Source: Mesocentrotus franciscanus
Taxonomy: Eukaryota; Echinodermata; Echinoidea; Camarodonta; Strongylocentrotidae
Assembly: GCA_037976565.1 (NCBI GenBank)
Contig: CP137668.1
Coordinates: 35,540,088-35,604,087 of the forward strand
Length of the DNA stretch: 64,000 nt
Direction: 5' to 3'
Part shown: in pieces, positions 50,330-63,022 of the stretch
Position numbering within the stretch: the stretch's first letter is position 1
How the letters are laid out: the number at the start of each line of letters is the position of its first letter
The notes under the pieces: generated by a model
Databases searched by the model: none
What the model was told of the DNA's origin: nothing
What the model saw: the letters and a program-made list of their open reading frames with translations, nothing else
Translations under genes and position numbers: made by a program

Positions 50330-53300
50330 TTGTTTGTTTGTTTGATTGATTTTATTTCTGCGTTCAAAAAGATGCAAATTCAAACTCAAATTACAAAAAT
50401 TCAAAAAATTACAAATACAAGGAATAACATGCTAAATATATTACTCATTGCGGATGTAGTATCGAAAATAATATCGCTAGTGATATTCGTTTGACTCGCA
50501 ATACATTGCGAGACAAACGAATATCACTAGCGATATTATTTTCAATGAATAACATGTTTACAAAACTAATTAAATAGAAAGTCATGTACAATTATATCAT
50601 ACAATAAACATGTACGAAGCATACAAATAAGCTAAGAAATATATAGTAAAAACTTTCAATAAATTAGAGAGGTAATTTAGAACGCAGGAGACCACCATCG
50701 TGAGCGGTTAGGTTGGAGATGGATGGCGGCCTCATTAAAAAAAAGTTGGCGACATATAACTCTCTTGGGAAAACTGAGTGTTCAAGTGGGTGCAGTGCAA
50801 GTGCAGGTGTGGGTGCAGAAAGCAGTTGCATGCTAAAGTATAAAATAAGTCACGGTTTTATACTAATTTAAAGAGTGGGGAGCGTATGATTGTATTATTT
50901 GTCGCTTAAGTGTAGCTTTTAAGGAATAGATGGTTGAACAAGACTTTATGTTGTCGGGAAAATTATTCCAAATGTCCGGACCAGAATGTCTAACAGATTT
51001 GTGTGTTATTGATAATTTGGGATTTGTAAGATGGAAATTTCCAGATATTCGAGTAGGGTACGAATGAACAGAACTATTAAACCTAAACATGTTATCAAAG
51101 GATGGTGGAAGTTGATTATTAATGTACTTAAACATGATGACTGCTAATAACATAGTGTTTTAAATTTGTAAAATAAAGGATCAGTGTGAGCTAAGAAATG
51201 CGAACCTGTACAAATACGTATGGCTTTCTTTTGCAGTTTAAAAATAGAATTAATTTTTGTCGAACCACAATTTGCCCATACAATATTACAATATGTTATA
51301 TACGGGAGAACTAGCGTATTATATAGTAGGAATAAGGTTGCATGGGGTAGAAGAAACTTTAGCTTGGAGATTATTCCAATACTTTTGGAAATGCACATTC
51401 TAACGTGGTGTAAATGCTCATTCCAAGTCAAAGTTTCATCTATATGTACTCCCAAAAACTTGGACTTAGTTTTCTTCTCTAGTAGCATATCATCGATTTT
51501 AATATATATCGGTGTTTCTGTATTATGAGAATGATGTTTAAAATACATGAAATGAGTCTTTTTTATATTAAGAGAAAGTTTATTGGTCTTAAACCAGTTT
51601 GATACTTTGTTAATTTCATAATTCAAAGTATTGTTTAAAGAATTAAGGTCTTTATGAGAATAAAATATATTTGTGTCATCGGAAAATAAATAAAAGAAAG
51701 AAGGGGGATGTATTGATAATATCATTTACATAAAGAATAAATAATAGTGGACCTACGATGGAGCCTTGAGGAACACCGCATTGAATCAAAAGAGGATCAG
51801 AATCATAACTATTGAATGTAACATATTGTTTTCTGTTTGTTAAATAATCTTTAAACCATAAGAGTGGCTGACCCCGAATTCCATAATGACTGAGTTTGGA
51901 GAGTAGAATAGCGTGATTGAGCGTATCGAATGCTTTACTCAAGTCACAGAATATACCTATAGCATGTTTTTTGTTAGCTATGGCACTTGTAATTTTGTCA
52001 TAAATTGAATTAATGCTAGGTCAGTTGAGTAATTTTTCCTGAAGCCATATTGATTTCAATTGAGTATTTTGTGTTTAGTGATAAATTTATGTAGCCTATT
52101 ATGAACGATTTTTTTTTCTAAGACTTTGGATATACTTATAAATAGGGAAATTGAACGATAGTTACTTATTTCGTGGGGATCATTTTTTTTGAGAATGGGA
52201 TTGACTTTAGATATTTTTAATAGATCAGGGAAGACACCTTGTGATAACGAGTGATTAAATATGTGAGATAATTAGAGGCTTTGTAAGTGGGTAAATTATT
52301 TCTTTTAGGAGAGACATACTTATTTTATCGAAACCGTGAGATTTTGAGTTGTTAAGAGATTGGGTAATATTAATAATTTTACTCTTGGTTTTGATTGGAA
52401 AGATAGTCTGTAAAGTGACCGTGGGTTCTGTTAATTTTGCTGGCGAGTTCAGGGCCGATATTCGTAAAAAATGAATTAAATGAATTTGCATGAAAACTAT
52501 GATCATGTATTTTAGTGCCATTTAATGTGATATTATCCGTGGGTGGGGGATCTGTTTTTTTTCCCCATAACCTCTTTGATGATTTTCCAAGTTGCATTAG
52601 TGTTTGAACTGGCCTTTTTTATTCTATATATTAGAAAATGCAATCTACGGGATGTACGAATTAGTTTTGTTAATTTGTTGCGATAAATTTTATATGTGTT
52701 TAGGTTAGTGTCAGTTGGATTGCGTAAATGTAATTTGTAGAGGCGATTGCGTGTTTGTAGTGATTTCAATAAACCTTTCGTTATCCAAGGATTCCTGGGT
52801 TTATTTCGCTTATTTTTCATTTTGCCTAAAGGGATATTCTTTTCATAATAATATTGCAATTTGTTACTAAAATGTTTATATGCGGTATTGACATCATTTA
52901 CATCATATACATCAGCCCATCCCTCTAAAAATAAATCCTGTTTCAGCTATTCTATATTACGTTTGGATTCTTTGCGATATATAAGCTCATCAAATGATTT
53001 AAGGCAACATATTTTGCATTCACAAGTTAAAAATATGGGTGGGTGATCGGAAACACAATATTCCACCGATGGTTTTGTTATTATGTACGTTTGAAAAAAT
53101 ATTGTCAATCTGAATTAATGAATGTGAATTTATTCTGGTGGGTTTATCAATAATCGAAAAAAAATCCGTATGAGTGCATCAACTGCATACAATTGGTTAA
53201 GTTACTGTTATCAGATGAGGGGGAGAAGTTGATGTTAAAGTCACCAAGGATAAACATATGTTTATTTTCATCCCCTATTTTATGAAGATAAAAATCCAGT

Positions 53301-53870
53301 TCGTCACAGAATAATTCACAATAGGAGTCAGGGGGTCGATAAATTAAACCTATAATGACATTTTTGACATTTGAGTTGCTAATTTCAATAAATAATGATT
53401 CCGCTTGTGTTGGCTTAATATCAGAACGGATTTTGAAATTTAGGTTTTGTGCAATATAAAACGCAACACCGCCACCCCTTCTTCCTTTGCGATCTGCCCT
53501 AATCAACTTATAATTAGGCAAATTGAACAAATCTGGAGAATTCTGATGTAACCATGTCTCACTTATTCCAATGACGAAAAATGCAAAATTATTTAAAGAG
53601 TGTAAAAGGTTTTCAACGTATTCGAAATTTTTGTTCAGACTTCTGGAGTTTATATGTAAAAGTGAAATATTGTCTGGATTGTAAGAAAATGTATTTTTGA
53701 ATTCTACGGGTGTGTTATATTTGCTATCGTTTATATCGTCGACAAGAAAATCGGGAGTGTGCGCGTTTGAATCCATTTAACGATACGAATATGTAAAGTA
53801 CCGGAAATTTCGAGGATGAACAACTGCATGGGTGATATCGGTGCATTTACTAGTGGATGCTGGTGCGTTT
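50330..53870 (-). mobile_element. CR1/Jockey-like LINE, broken frames
   Basis: Reading leftwards on the minus strand: an apurinic endonuclease domain (53776-53147: 'LLHINSRSLNKNFEYVENLL', 'GISETWL', 'GGGVAFYI', 'GLIYRPPDS', 'ILGDFNINF'); a linker (52859-52255); then reverse transcriptase (about 51960-51150) with 'SKAFDTLNHAILL', 'GVPQGSIVGPLLFILYVNDI' and the catalytic 'FSDDTN'. The C-terminal 'SYPTRISGNFHL' and 'HSGPDIWNNFPDNI' lie at 51153-50863. Several frameshifts and stops break the frame. The tail is (caaa)n-like on this strand. Unit A (31695-31715) has the empty site. Flanks 'ctatacatgtatattg' and 'ctatacagataataattg' may be a worn target duplication, which would place the right end near 54150. 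Confidence 0.9.
50464..50543. repeat. Near-perfect 38-bp-arm palindrome inside the LINE 3' region
   Basis: Arms 50464-50501 and 50506-50543 are reverse complements with one mismatch, around a 4-base loop. The arms contain 'tatcgctagtgatattcg'. It is probably a tiny MITE or hairpin nested in the LINE 3' UTR. Confidence 0.9.
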
Positions 53871-54176
53871 GTGTGTGTACGAAGTGCAAGTGTGTGGGTA
53901 ATTTCAATATACAATACAAATGAAAATACAATAAGACCCATCTTGGCCACAGTTACAATAATTGCTTAGGAGCAACAGAGCAGAGCCCGACCACCCGAGT
54001 AAAGGGTGTATTTTTGGCACACAAAATAGCAATAGTAACAATGACAAATCGGAGTACGATTATAAAATGGCAAAGAGGGTTTTGTCATTCCCGCTCATCA
54101 ACACAAATTCAGTCAATTACAATAAAACAGATAGACTCAAAACAATTGAATGCTATACAGATAATAATTGTAAACA

Positions 54177-54550
54177 GGGGGTGAGATCTTGTGCAAATTG
54201 GAGGGGGAGAAATGTGGCCTACCTGGTCAGCCTCGAGGACGATTAAGACACACTGAAATCGACTTTCTCTCTCCATCCCTCTCTATCTCTCTCTCTCTCT
54301 CTCTCTCTCATGGGCCCTCAAGGGGACGCGATTGTTCAGTGGTAGAACAGTGGACTCGTAACCGTGAGGTTCCGGGTTCGAAACAAAGTCGATGCGCTAG
54401 TGACCTTTGGGTTAGGCATTGATCCTCATTACCAAGTTCCTCGGAGAGGACTTCAAGCCGTCAGTCCCCTGTTGCTCTTTTACAAGCGTACAGTGATTTC
54501 TTAGCAGTCAGGTAAAACCAGCTATCAAACAAACAAACAAATTAGGATAT
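54177..54550 (+). repeat. tRNA-derived SINE with intact head
   Basis: The head at 54319-54390 has the A box 'ttcagtggtagaacagtgg' and B box 'ggttccgggttcgaaac', with 'ctcgtaa' in the anticodon-loop position. The body is shared with 31708-31990. A (CT)n run at 54283-54310 precedes the head. Confidence 0.8.
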
Positions 54551-55800
54551 ACACCGGCTTCATCCTATACTGAAAAACGACTCTGGATGACCATTGCTCT
54601 AAAGACATTCTGCAAGGGAGAAATTTAAAGAGCAATATTCAGACACGCACTGGCGTCATCGTACAGAATTGTAGGAAAATTGGCCATTGTATAGTCAAGA
54701 GATTCACCATCGAGTTATAACTTTTATGCCACTAATACCTTTTTTGGTTAAATTTAGAAGAAGAAAAAAAAAATCTTGTTGCTGGTTACTTCGTATACTA
54801 TGCTTTTCTTTTGACAACACCATACTTAGGACTATGCCCAACGCATTGTTCTTGTAAATAAGTTAATTGACTTTGTCAAAGGTACTATATATGTATATAA
54901 ATATCTGAACCGTTTTATTCTCCTTTCAAAAGGAAATACTTTCCTTTTAGCGGGTGATGAACGAATAGATTTTCATTCGAAGTATTAAATTTGTTTGAGA
55001 GCTTAATACAAGCTCCTCTCTTTCTTTCAATCTTTAAAAAGAAATTTCGAGTAATTATAAATGTGTTGTAATCACATGGTTGTTATCTTATATTACCTGT
55101 TTAGTTTTTTTATACTTTTGTAACTCTCGCAATTTTATTGTTTATATATGTCAATTATTATTTCTATATTTATATTTTCTAGTATTTCATGTTAAACTTT
55201 TATTGTTTTTTGGTTTTTTGGTTTATATATTTTGTTTGTTGCAGCAGGGCGTCATTTTAAAGCAATTATTTTAAACTGAATGACCTACCTTGCTTTTATA
55301 AAGAAGACATGAATAAATAAATTGAATAAATAAATAATAAATAAATAAATAAATACATGTATGTGTGAAATACAGGGCGTCATATCCCATCCCACTTTAG
55401 AAGAAATAAAAATGTATGAATGGCAATTTTTTTTCAAATCCATTTACTCTTTGAAATTTTAATTTTTGAAAAGTTATTGAAATTATTATGACGGGTATTG
55501 GTTTGGTCCAGTATAAATAACTTGCAACGCACTAAACTAGATCAATGTTAGGCTTTTTATTGTACAGAGTACGCCCTCTGCGTTCGATTTTGCTTTGTTG
55601 AGTGAGAGAGATTAACCTCTCATTCAATAACGGCGAGACCATCTAATATTTCTTTTCTTTTCAGGTTTTTTGTACTTATTTTCTGTTTAATTGTACGTAA
55701 GACTGTTTAATACGAATTCATCAATTGTTACTCTGTATGTTAGTGGTAGAGTATAATTTGATAAAAAAAAGATATCTATGAACTGATATCATACCCTTAC
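54551..55800. other. Conserved 3' flank of unit B
   Basis: Colinear with 32000-34105 minus the LINE insertion. No gene is seen. Confidence 0.6.
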
Positions 55801-56880
55801 TCTTTTGTGTTCAACTTCACCCCAGGGCAGTACTTGCATTTCTAATACCATTACCATAATATACGACTGCTACTTGTACTATTGCTACTACTACTACTAC
55901 TACTGCTATACTTCTGCTGACAATGCTACTACTGCCAATACCACTTTATTACTACAACTATTACCACTAATTCTATCAATCTCGCGGACAGTGTAAAAGT
56001 TATTAATGATTTTTAAACTGATGAGTGCTAATGCTGCTTTAGGATGATAACTACGAATATAAGCCTACGAGGAACGCAAGCACACAGGCATGTTTTCTTT
56101 ATTACACTGTTTCATGACAATATTCCCCTCCCTTACCCCTACTTCTACCACCCAACCCTCACACATACCACCCCTACCACCTACCCACCCAGAAGTGGTC
56201 TTCCGATACCACCACTCACCAGCATTCACTATCACAATCCTGTCATCCTTCAAAAGGTGCGGAAGACATGTCTAACATCACCCTTCATAAGATGCTTTGT
56301 AACACCATCTCTACCCGAGGTCAGAGAAATGAAAGGTATCTTGCATTATCACACCAGGTTACTAAGCTATCTAACTGTTCCTACATTGTCGTTCAGTAAA
56401 AAGAAAACCCACTACAGCTTCACAGTGAAAGACATATCACACCTCTTCTCGGGGTCTAAGTACCAACTGGAGAAGAAAGGAGAAATTGGATGAAACAGCT
56501 ACAAATATTTTCAAAGGTATCTTGTCACAATATCGATCCTGTAAGCCGGTGATGTGTATTCTGTGTCTATTGACGAAATTCTTTTGAGACATTACACCTT
56601 TTGTGGGGAATCTTTAGTTGGTCGGTGATAGGACTATTCATAAACGAAAGCCACTCATCCTATTCTATGCATATACATATCAATGGATAGAATGGGTAGA
56701 GATATAGACAGTTAGGTACCTGTGGACGCTTTAATTATCAGATCATCCGCTGTTTTTTTAAAATTACTAACTGCTTACACAATCTGGCTCAGGCTAGGTA
56801 ATATTGCAGTTTGGCCCCATGATCAATAGTAATTTGTAGTAGGGGGACTGCATCCTTTATTCCACAAATCAAAACAAAGG
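55801..56880. other. Unique non-coding stretch
   Basis: A (TAC)n microsatellite lies at 55870-55960. An open frame on the plus strand (56044-56493, 149 codons) has Pro/Thr/His-rich composition, no domain and no clear splice context. I do not call it. Confidence 0.5.
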
Positions 56881-57739
56881 ATTTCATTTGCTCCAACTCG
56901 GTGAGGAGTCGCGCTTCATCGCGTGACGAAAATGAGGGGATGAGAAAGGATTCGTCAACGGGAGCGTAACGGCATCAGCAGAGCGTGACGATCTGTGCGT
57001 CGCAACAGGAGTTGATTGCGAGTCCGTAGAACGGAAACTAAACGAACGAGGAACAGGATCCCCTTACCTCGATCGTCAGCGGCAACAGTTTCCGTATATC
57101 TTGCTTGGCATATCAAAAAAGCGGCACGCACGCGCGCGAATGACCGTGTGCGACTTTACAAAAAGATCACAAAATAAAAATCGGCACTGCTTTCATCACC
57201 CGACACTCTACAGAGATTCATAACTTTCCACGCGGGTGTCCTCCCCGTGAGCTGCCTACTTCGATACCGATACCGACGTCTTGATGGGGATTAGCAGCCG
57301 CACTTAGCTCGAGAGTGCCTTTCTCTTCTCACTTTTATCTCTGCAGACTGCTACATTTCTCGGGCCTTACTTACTAGGAAACGATTTCTGAGACACCGGG
57401 AGAGGAGAGATCAGAAGAGCGACCCAAGGATGCCCGCGAATTGTCTTTAATGTCACACCCACATGAGAAACTTTGGATAGTCAGGCCAGGAAAAAATAAG
57501 CTTGGAATATCTAAGACTGGACAAGCGCTGGAGGGTCCTCACTTTTAACTTTTTACAAACATTGCATGCAGTTTTGACATTCATCTTGTTACTTTCCAAA
57601 GAGATTTTAATGGTAATCTCCTTTTGACGATTGACGGATTTCACGCTGAAGAGTAGAAGAGGAGCATTTTCATATTTTCGAGAATTCCACTCGGAAAAGA
57701 GTGCATCGTGTATCATAGACGTTTGCAAAGGAACTTAAA
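56881..57739 (+). promoter_or_regulatory. Probable 5' region / leader of the secreted-protein gene
   Basis: The base composition shifts to higher GC with many CpG ('gcggcacgcacgcgcgcgaatg'-like patch near 57120), unlike the flanks. It leads directly into a start codon that is preceded by an in-frame TAG (57716-57718). A transcription start cannot be placed; no convincing TATA box was found. Confidence 0.45.
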
Positions 57740-57813
57740 ATGAATCTATTTGGATTAACCTTGACTTTAGCCATTTCGGCTACACTGATGTGCACAACAG
57801 AGGCTATGTGGTG
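57740..57813 (+). CDS. First coding exon of a secreted protein, possibly a Wnt
   Basis: The ATG at 57740 (A at -3, in-frame stop upstream) opens 24 codons plus two bases. They encode a classic signal peptide: 'MNLFGLTLTLAISATLMC', then 'TTEAMW' and a split codon 'TG'. A strong donor, GTGAGT, follows. With G from the next exon the split codon is Trp, so the exon would end in '..MWW'. Several Wnt genes, WNT2 for example, have a short first exon of signal peptide ending at 'WW' in this phase; this is the basis for the suggestion. No Wnt exon 2 is visible before the window ends, so the identity is open; any secreted or membrane protein could start this way. Confidence 0.5.
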
Positions 57814-57819
57814 GTGAGT

Positions 57820-60085
57820 CTTCTTCCATTATTGATGTGGAAACTTGGGAATAATTAGACCAAAGATATCATAGAATTGATGAATAAGAGTGATAAGTGA
57901 CAATCGCAAGATTAAGAATATACGCCATCTAGGCAATACCCCACATCGTATTTCACCATGCAATATTCAATTCAACTAAATCAACTCAGTAAAACAGAGA
58001 AGAACTATATCAAATCTTGCATGTAATAGCTGTTTTCAGTGATTTTCTTCTGAAAATAATTGAAATAAGCACCATCCATTGAAGAAAGTGCACCATGAAG
58101 AAAAAATGCTTTAAATACATTGTTTGTTAAATTGTCGTTTAATCGATAGGTCATATCTATATATGCATTTTATGGAGTGTTTTACAAGTTGTCAATGTAA
58201 ACTTAATGTTTTAATGATTCTATTTCATTTCTATTTGATTTCCTTTCCATCTGGTTTAAAACTGAGCAAACATTCAGTGTGAAATTTGTAAATAGGCAAT
58301 TAGCAATGAATTGCAAGTACATGCATGCGTGTACGGTGAAAGCTGATTCGGATTTTTTTTTTCTCGAAAGGTTCATATCGTACACGCCAAAAGGAAATGC
58401 AATTAAGTAATGAATGAGTTATCAAACTTGTGCATTTGCTCGTTTCCGATGAGATATCTTTTCACAATCAGCATGTGTAAATATATATATATAGGGGCCT
58501 ATATACATGTATATATTTCTATATATACACCACATTTTATGGCAATTAAATCCATGCAGTAGACCTATATATATATATCAAAATACGGTAAAGAAATATT
58601 TGTCCTGCATCGTATAAGAGGAACGGTAGGCCTGCATAAACCAAGTACAACAATACTAACATTAATGAAACTATGTCGTCGCATGCTTGGTAAGGTTTAC
58701 TCTTTAAAAAAATATCGAAAAAAATCGAATTCATCAATTCATTGTACATTGAAATCATTCATTTTGTTCATGTTTTATTTGGATGTCCCAATGAGTTCAG
58801 TGGTAGATTTCCGCCCACCTCTTCATGCGCTTACAGAACAATTGCTCGAATCCAGTTTGCATTGTGCTTTTAATGACTATTGACGCGGGTAAAACCGCTA
58901 GCCTGTTGACTCCAATTATGCGACACAACTGGCCGGGGCAGTTGCGGCACAAACACAACTCCCTCTCCGCTGATGTGTGACATTCTGCAGCTGCTTGACA
59001 CGAGTTTGGCAGTCTCGTCAGAGTCACTTAATTCCATCAAATTTCATATTTCCGGGGTATTGCACCCTCGGAACTTCACATTAGATATGGTATTTTTAAA
59101 GATGGGATGTTGTCTGGGGCGAAGTTAAATACAGGACCGGTACAGTAGTATCAGCTAATAACACAATATATAGTGAAAATGTGTTTCCTTTTTTTGTAAT
59201 AGTTATTGTTGTTGATGTTCTTTTTGATACATTAAAGGTCTGTTCAGCAAACAATTTTTACCAATTTATAAAACGTAAATAATTGAAGGAAATGCTTTCT
59301 ATACTTTGACTCACATGTTCATACATTTGTGGCCTCCGAGCAGAAACCGTATTCTTATACATTCATTTTAGGAATTATTATCTTAACTCTTACGTTTTAT
59401 TCCCCAGCAATTGATGATATCACTAATTGTTTTTGATAAGCCCTTTATAAACTATTCTATATCATTAAACACGTAGACACGATACGGGCATAAATAATGG
59501 AAACGTGAGAACAGCTATGAAAAATGCAACGTTAATATATTATACGTATTTGAATCAGGACAAGATATACATTGTATACAAAATTGCAGTTTTCAGTTTG
59601 CTCAACAAAATGGCTTTTGATGCAGGTTAGAATTCGCTCATTAAAATTAACTTTATTAGATTGGACAAGGGAAAAGTCAACCGAAAAAGTAAACACACTG
59701 CGGATTTTCATTTTGTATGTAGTATGGTGATGACAAGGAACAGAAGGTAATAAATGTTCATCAAATGCGTGAAAAGGTAAGGGTAATGACTTATGAAAGA
59801 TGAAAACAAATATTCCGGTCGTATCTTATAAACAGCTTTCACTTTTATTGGTACCTCTTGCCCCTATGTGCCCATAAATAACAAACATGTTATCATTGTA
59901 TATTTACCTCCTGGTGTTGTTCTGAACATTCCCCATACCCCCAAACACTTCATTCCCTAATAAGTATATCCCACTGGTTTTTGAACTTCTCCTTCACTAG
60001 GGGCGTAGCCAGAAAATGATAAAATAGGGGCAGAATCCAAGAGCGGTTCCAGAGCGGGGATATGCTACCATTCAGCCCCTCCCCC
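57820..60085. other. Probable intron 1 of the secreted-protein gene
   Basis: AT-rich with a TA-rich patch at 58480-58580. No second exon is recognised on the plus strand. The 58900-59030 stretch is more GC-rich and Cys-coding on the minus strand, but without splice sites I trust. Confidence 0.4.
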
Positions 60086-60089
60086 TCCC

Positions 60090-60290
60090 CTTGCGTACTG
60101 CAGTGGAATGGAAATCCATTTTAGGAATCACTTCCTCTGGATTTACTTCCACTCCAAATTATAGTGGGATCCACGTCAAAGTAGTGGTTTGAATCACTCT
60201 TATGAGAGTGGATTTCTTTGTTTTAGAGTGGATTTCCACCCCAAAACGAAGTTATCCCTAATAAGTGAATTTCCACGCCTGTAGATCTAG
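60090..60290. repeat. Repeats of 'agtggatttccactcc' in both directions
   Basis: Self-complementary units ('gtggaatggaaatccattt', 'ttacttccactcc', 'gagtggatttc') recur about six times in 200 bp. It may be a MITE interior; 'ggggcgtagccag' at 60000 could be its end. Confidence 0.6.
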
Positions 60291-60511
60291 ACGGTAAGGG
60301 AAAAAACCGGGTGTTTTGGCATTCGACCTTTAACATGACTTGTCGATTTACGAGATAAAGAACATGACCGAACGACTTGTCACACAACATGACGGGTTAC
60401 TGTGTTAATGGCTTGGAAAAAAGTGTCACAATATCGCGTGTGACGTGAAGAATATGTGTGAAGGGGTATAGAGGTTGATCGAAAATACGAGTGGAATGAT
60501 ACAGTCAAATC

Positions 60512-60655
60512 TGTGTAGAAAGGCCACCAAGGGGGGAAAGAAAAGCTATCTATAAAACCAGATGGTTGTTATTTTCAGGTTTCTTTTAACACATAATTAT
60601 TTCAAGGGAAACAAAAAGGGGTCCTTACAGACAGGTTGTCTTTCTATACAGCTTC
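60512..60655. mobile_element. One-ended relative of the 'cagtcaaacctg' MITE
   Basis: The left end 'tacagtcaaatctgt' and interior 'aagggaaacaaaaaggggtcc' with 'acagacaggttgtcttt' match 15635-15806. The right end is lost. Confidence 0.7.
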
Positions 60656-60741
60656 TATACTGTTAAAGTATAGATTTCAATGTATACTGGGGAAGGTGTT
60701 GCGTATAATGATTCGTAAATATTCTTCTTCGTTTGCTTATT

Positions 60742-60835
60742 TCTCTCTCTCTCTCTCTCTATATATATATCTCTCTCTATATATATCTCTCTCTCTCCCT
60801 CTCCCTTCCCCTCTCTCTCTCTCTCTCTCTTTCTG
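60742..60835. repeat. (CT)n / (TA)n compound microsatellite
   Basis: Alternating 'ctctctctct' and 'atatatatat' blocks; open frames here are artefacts. Confidence 0.95.
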
Positions 60836-62300
60836 ATTTTCTCTTTTCTTCCGGTTTTTTCTTGGGGGGGGGTGTCCCTTTCATTTTGCCATTGACAATC
60901 CCCCCTTATTCTTCTTCTTACCCCCTTCCTCCTCTATCACAATGATACATTCACTGCTTGGTCATGTTCGCTCTGCAGAATAGGTAGTAAAATGTGCAAT
61001 AAAAATGTCATTCCCATAACACCGCCAAAGTGTTTACTCATGGAAACTGTCGAAGTGGTATCTCTTCATACTCTCCTAGCACTAGGTGACGACTGGAAAA
61101 GGGAGTGAGATTTTGTACAACTTATTATCTTACCTTTCTTTGCTTATCAGTATTCCAGATTTCCTCTTTTAAAACTACTTTATATCAATGAAGGAAAAAA
61201 ATGATTTCTTGCTTCCATAGTACTAGTTCTATTAATTTCAAATCCGACACAATTTGATTTTTCAAAAGAGCAATTATATTGATATCGCAACACGCTCCAT
61301 CCCCTTCTGTTTCTAGCATATGCTACCACCTTTTACTATCATCATCAGTTATAGTGGGGAGAAGTGCCATAGCGCGAGTCCAGCCACATAGGGGGCGGCG
61401 GCATTGATCTCACTTGGTTGATAAAGTGCGAATTTCAAGGAAGAGTGCATGTTTAGGGGGTCTTATCGTCATTTTCTCCTTCTTCCCCCTCTCACTTCCC
61501 TGTCCTCTCTTTATCATATTCTTTCTCTGTTCGCCGTTCGATTGGGAGGGGGCGTGCACCCCCCCCCCCGAGCTACTCCACTGGGTAGGAATAACCTTTG
61601 ATATCTCAAGAACAAAATTAATCCTGTTCGATGTATATCATCAATGTAGCAGACGACCTTAAAACAAGATGATACGATCAAGACCCCGTGAGTCGATCGC
61701 AATCGCCTCTTCTCGTCGTATAGGAGTTGCAAATGTTACTAATGAAGAATATAATGGACTTGATTTTTTTTGTTGGTAATGATTTTATTCTGAATCATGT
61801 TATTATGGCATACAGTTTGTACACTTAACAATTAAATACTGATCATTTTTATCTCATACATCTTTCATGATGTACTGCTACTGTATCCGATTTGATATTT
61901 ACAATAGATAAGAAGCCTTGAAATATTTGGAGGGGTAGGATTCCACTCGCAATAGGTACTTTAGGAAACGTTTAGAGTTTACCCGTTAAAAAAAATGATT
62001 TTGCTTGCCCTCTCTGCATGTAGGTGATTTGCGTTGTGCCACTCCTTTTCTTGCTCATTATCGGTAAAAAAAAAATATGAAGGTCATGAAAAAAAAAATT
62101 TAGGCTTAGTTTCAATTATTTTTTCAGCTATGATTGGGATCTCAGTATTGATCCGATCTGAAAATATAGAAGAATTAAAGTTAATAATCATGTATTTATG
62201 AAAACATCGCCTTCCTCAAGCAATCTTCATTACGATACTTTTTTTCAAACAAACAAAGTCAGTAATTTGTGGGGTTTACTCTAACCTTTGACCTGCGACG
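60836..62300. other. Non-coding
   Basis: No gene is seen. C-rich stretch at 61556-61572 with 'gagctactccactggg', possibly the inverted end of another small element. Confidence 0.45.
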
Positions 62301-62309
62301 TGCCAAATG

Positions 62310-62695
62310 TGAAGTCATAAAATGGTACAGTCGACAACCATTCGTGCGTAACATTTTACCCAGTCCCGGGAAAGCCAAAAGAAGAATCGACTGCAATTTA
62401 TTCAAAAATTTTGAGAAACCACATATATTATAAAGGTATAATCTTGCGCGCAATTGGCATTCATTCGTGCCTTAAATTTTTAGCCAGTCCCGGAAAGTAT
62501 AATTGAAAAAAGAATTAACTGAAATTTATTCAAATATTTTGAGAAATTAGTAAATATGAAGTCATAAACTTACGCGCAGTAGGCATTCATTCTTGCGTAA
62601 CATTTTCAACCAGTCCCTGGAATATGTAGCTGAAGAAAGCATTTATTGAAATGAATTCAATTTGGGAAACCATAATGTTTTATAATTTTGGACAC
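62310..62695. repeat. Tandem repeat, period ~125 bp, three copies
   Basis: 'cattcgtgcgtaacatttt' recurs at 62339, 62462 and 62588 with changes. It is followed each time by 'ccagtccc.gga' and 'aatttattcaaa.attttgag'. Confidence 0.85.
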
Positions 62696-62748
62696 GCTTG
62701 TAGGAAAGGGAATGCATACAGTCATGCCTGACTTGGATATATTGTACT

Positions 62749-63014
62749 CAGTGGTGTAGTGTGAGTCCACCCATGGGGGGGGGTATGAATGATTGGGGGC
62801 ACCTGTCTTGCTCAGAAAATAAAATGCGATTTTACAAGGCTACTGATTAGGAGGAGGGTGCGGGAAGGAGATGGACAGTACAGATGTCTTTTTTCTAATC
62901 CTTTTCTTTTTCTTCCTCGCTTTTCTCTCTTCTCGCCTTTTGATTGTTTCTATTTTTCCACCACTAGATTGTGGGAGAGCACGTGCCCCCTTCCCTTCTT
63001 TAGCCACGCCACCG
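62749..63014. mobile_element. hAT-type MITE with perfect 8-bp target duplication
   Basis: Ends 'cagtggtgtag' and 'ctttagccacgccaccg' (complement 'cggtggcgtggctaaag'). 'attgtact' stands on both sides (62741-62748, 63015-63022). The interior is purine/pyrimidine rich and non-coding. The termini differ from those of 5667-5971, so it is another subfamily. Confidence 0.88.
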
Positions 63015-63022
63015 ATTGTACT

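Larger units (their letters stand above)
39265..55800. other. Segmental duplication, unit B
   Basis: Colinear with 2460-34105 (anchors listed for unit A). The right end of homology, at about 55800, corresponds to 34105, exactly where unit A abuts pseudogene C exon 1. Beyond it unit B joins unrelated sequence. Confidence 0.9.
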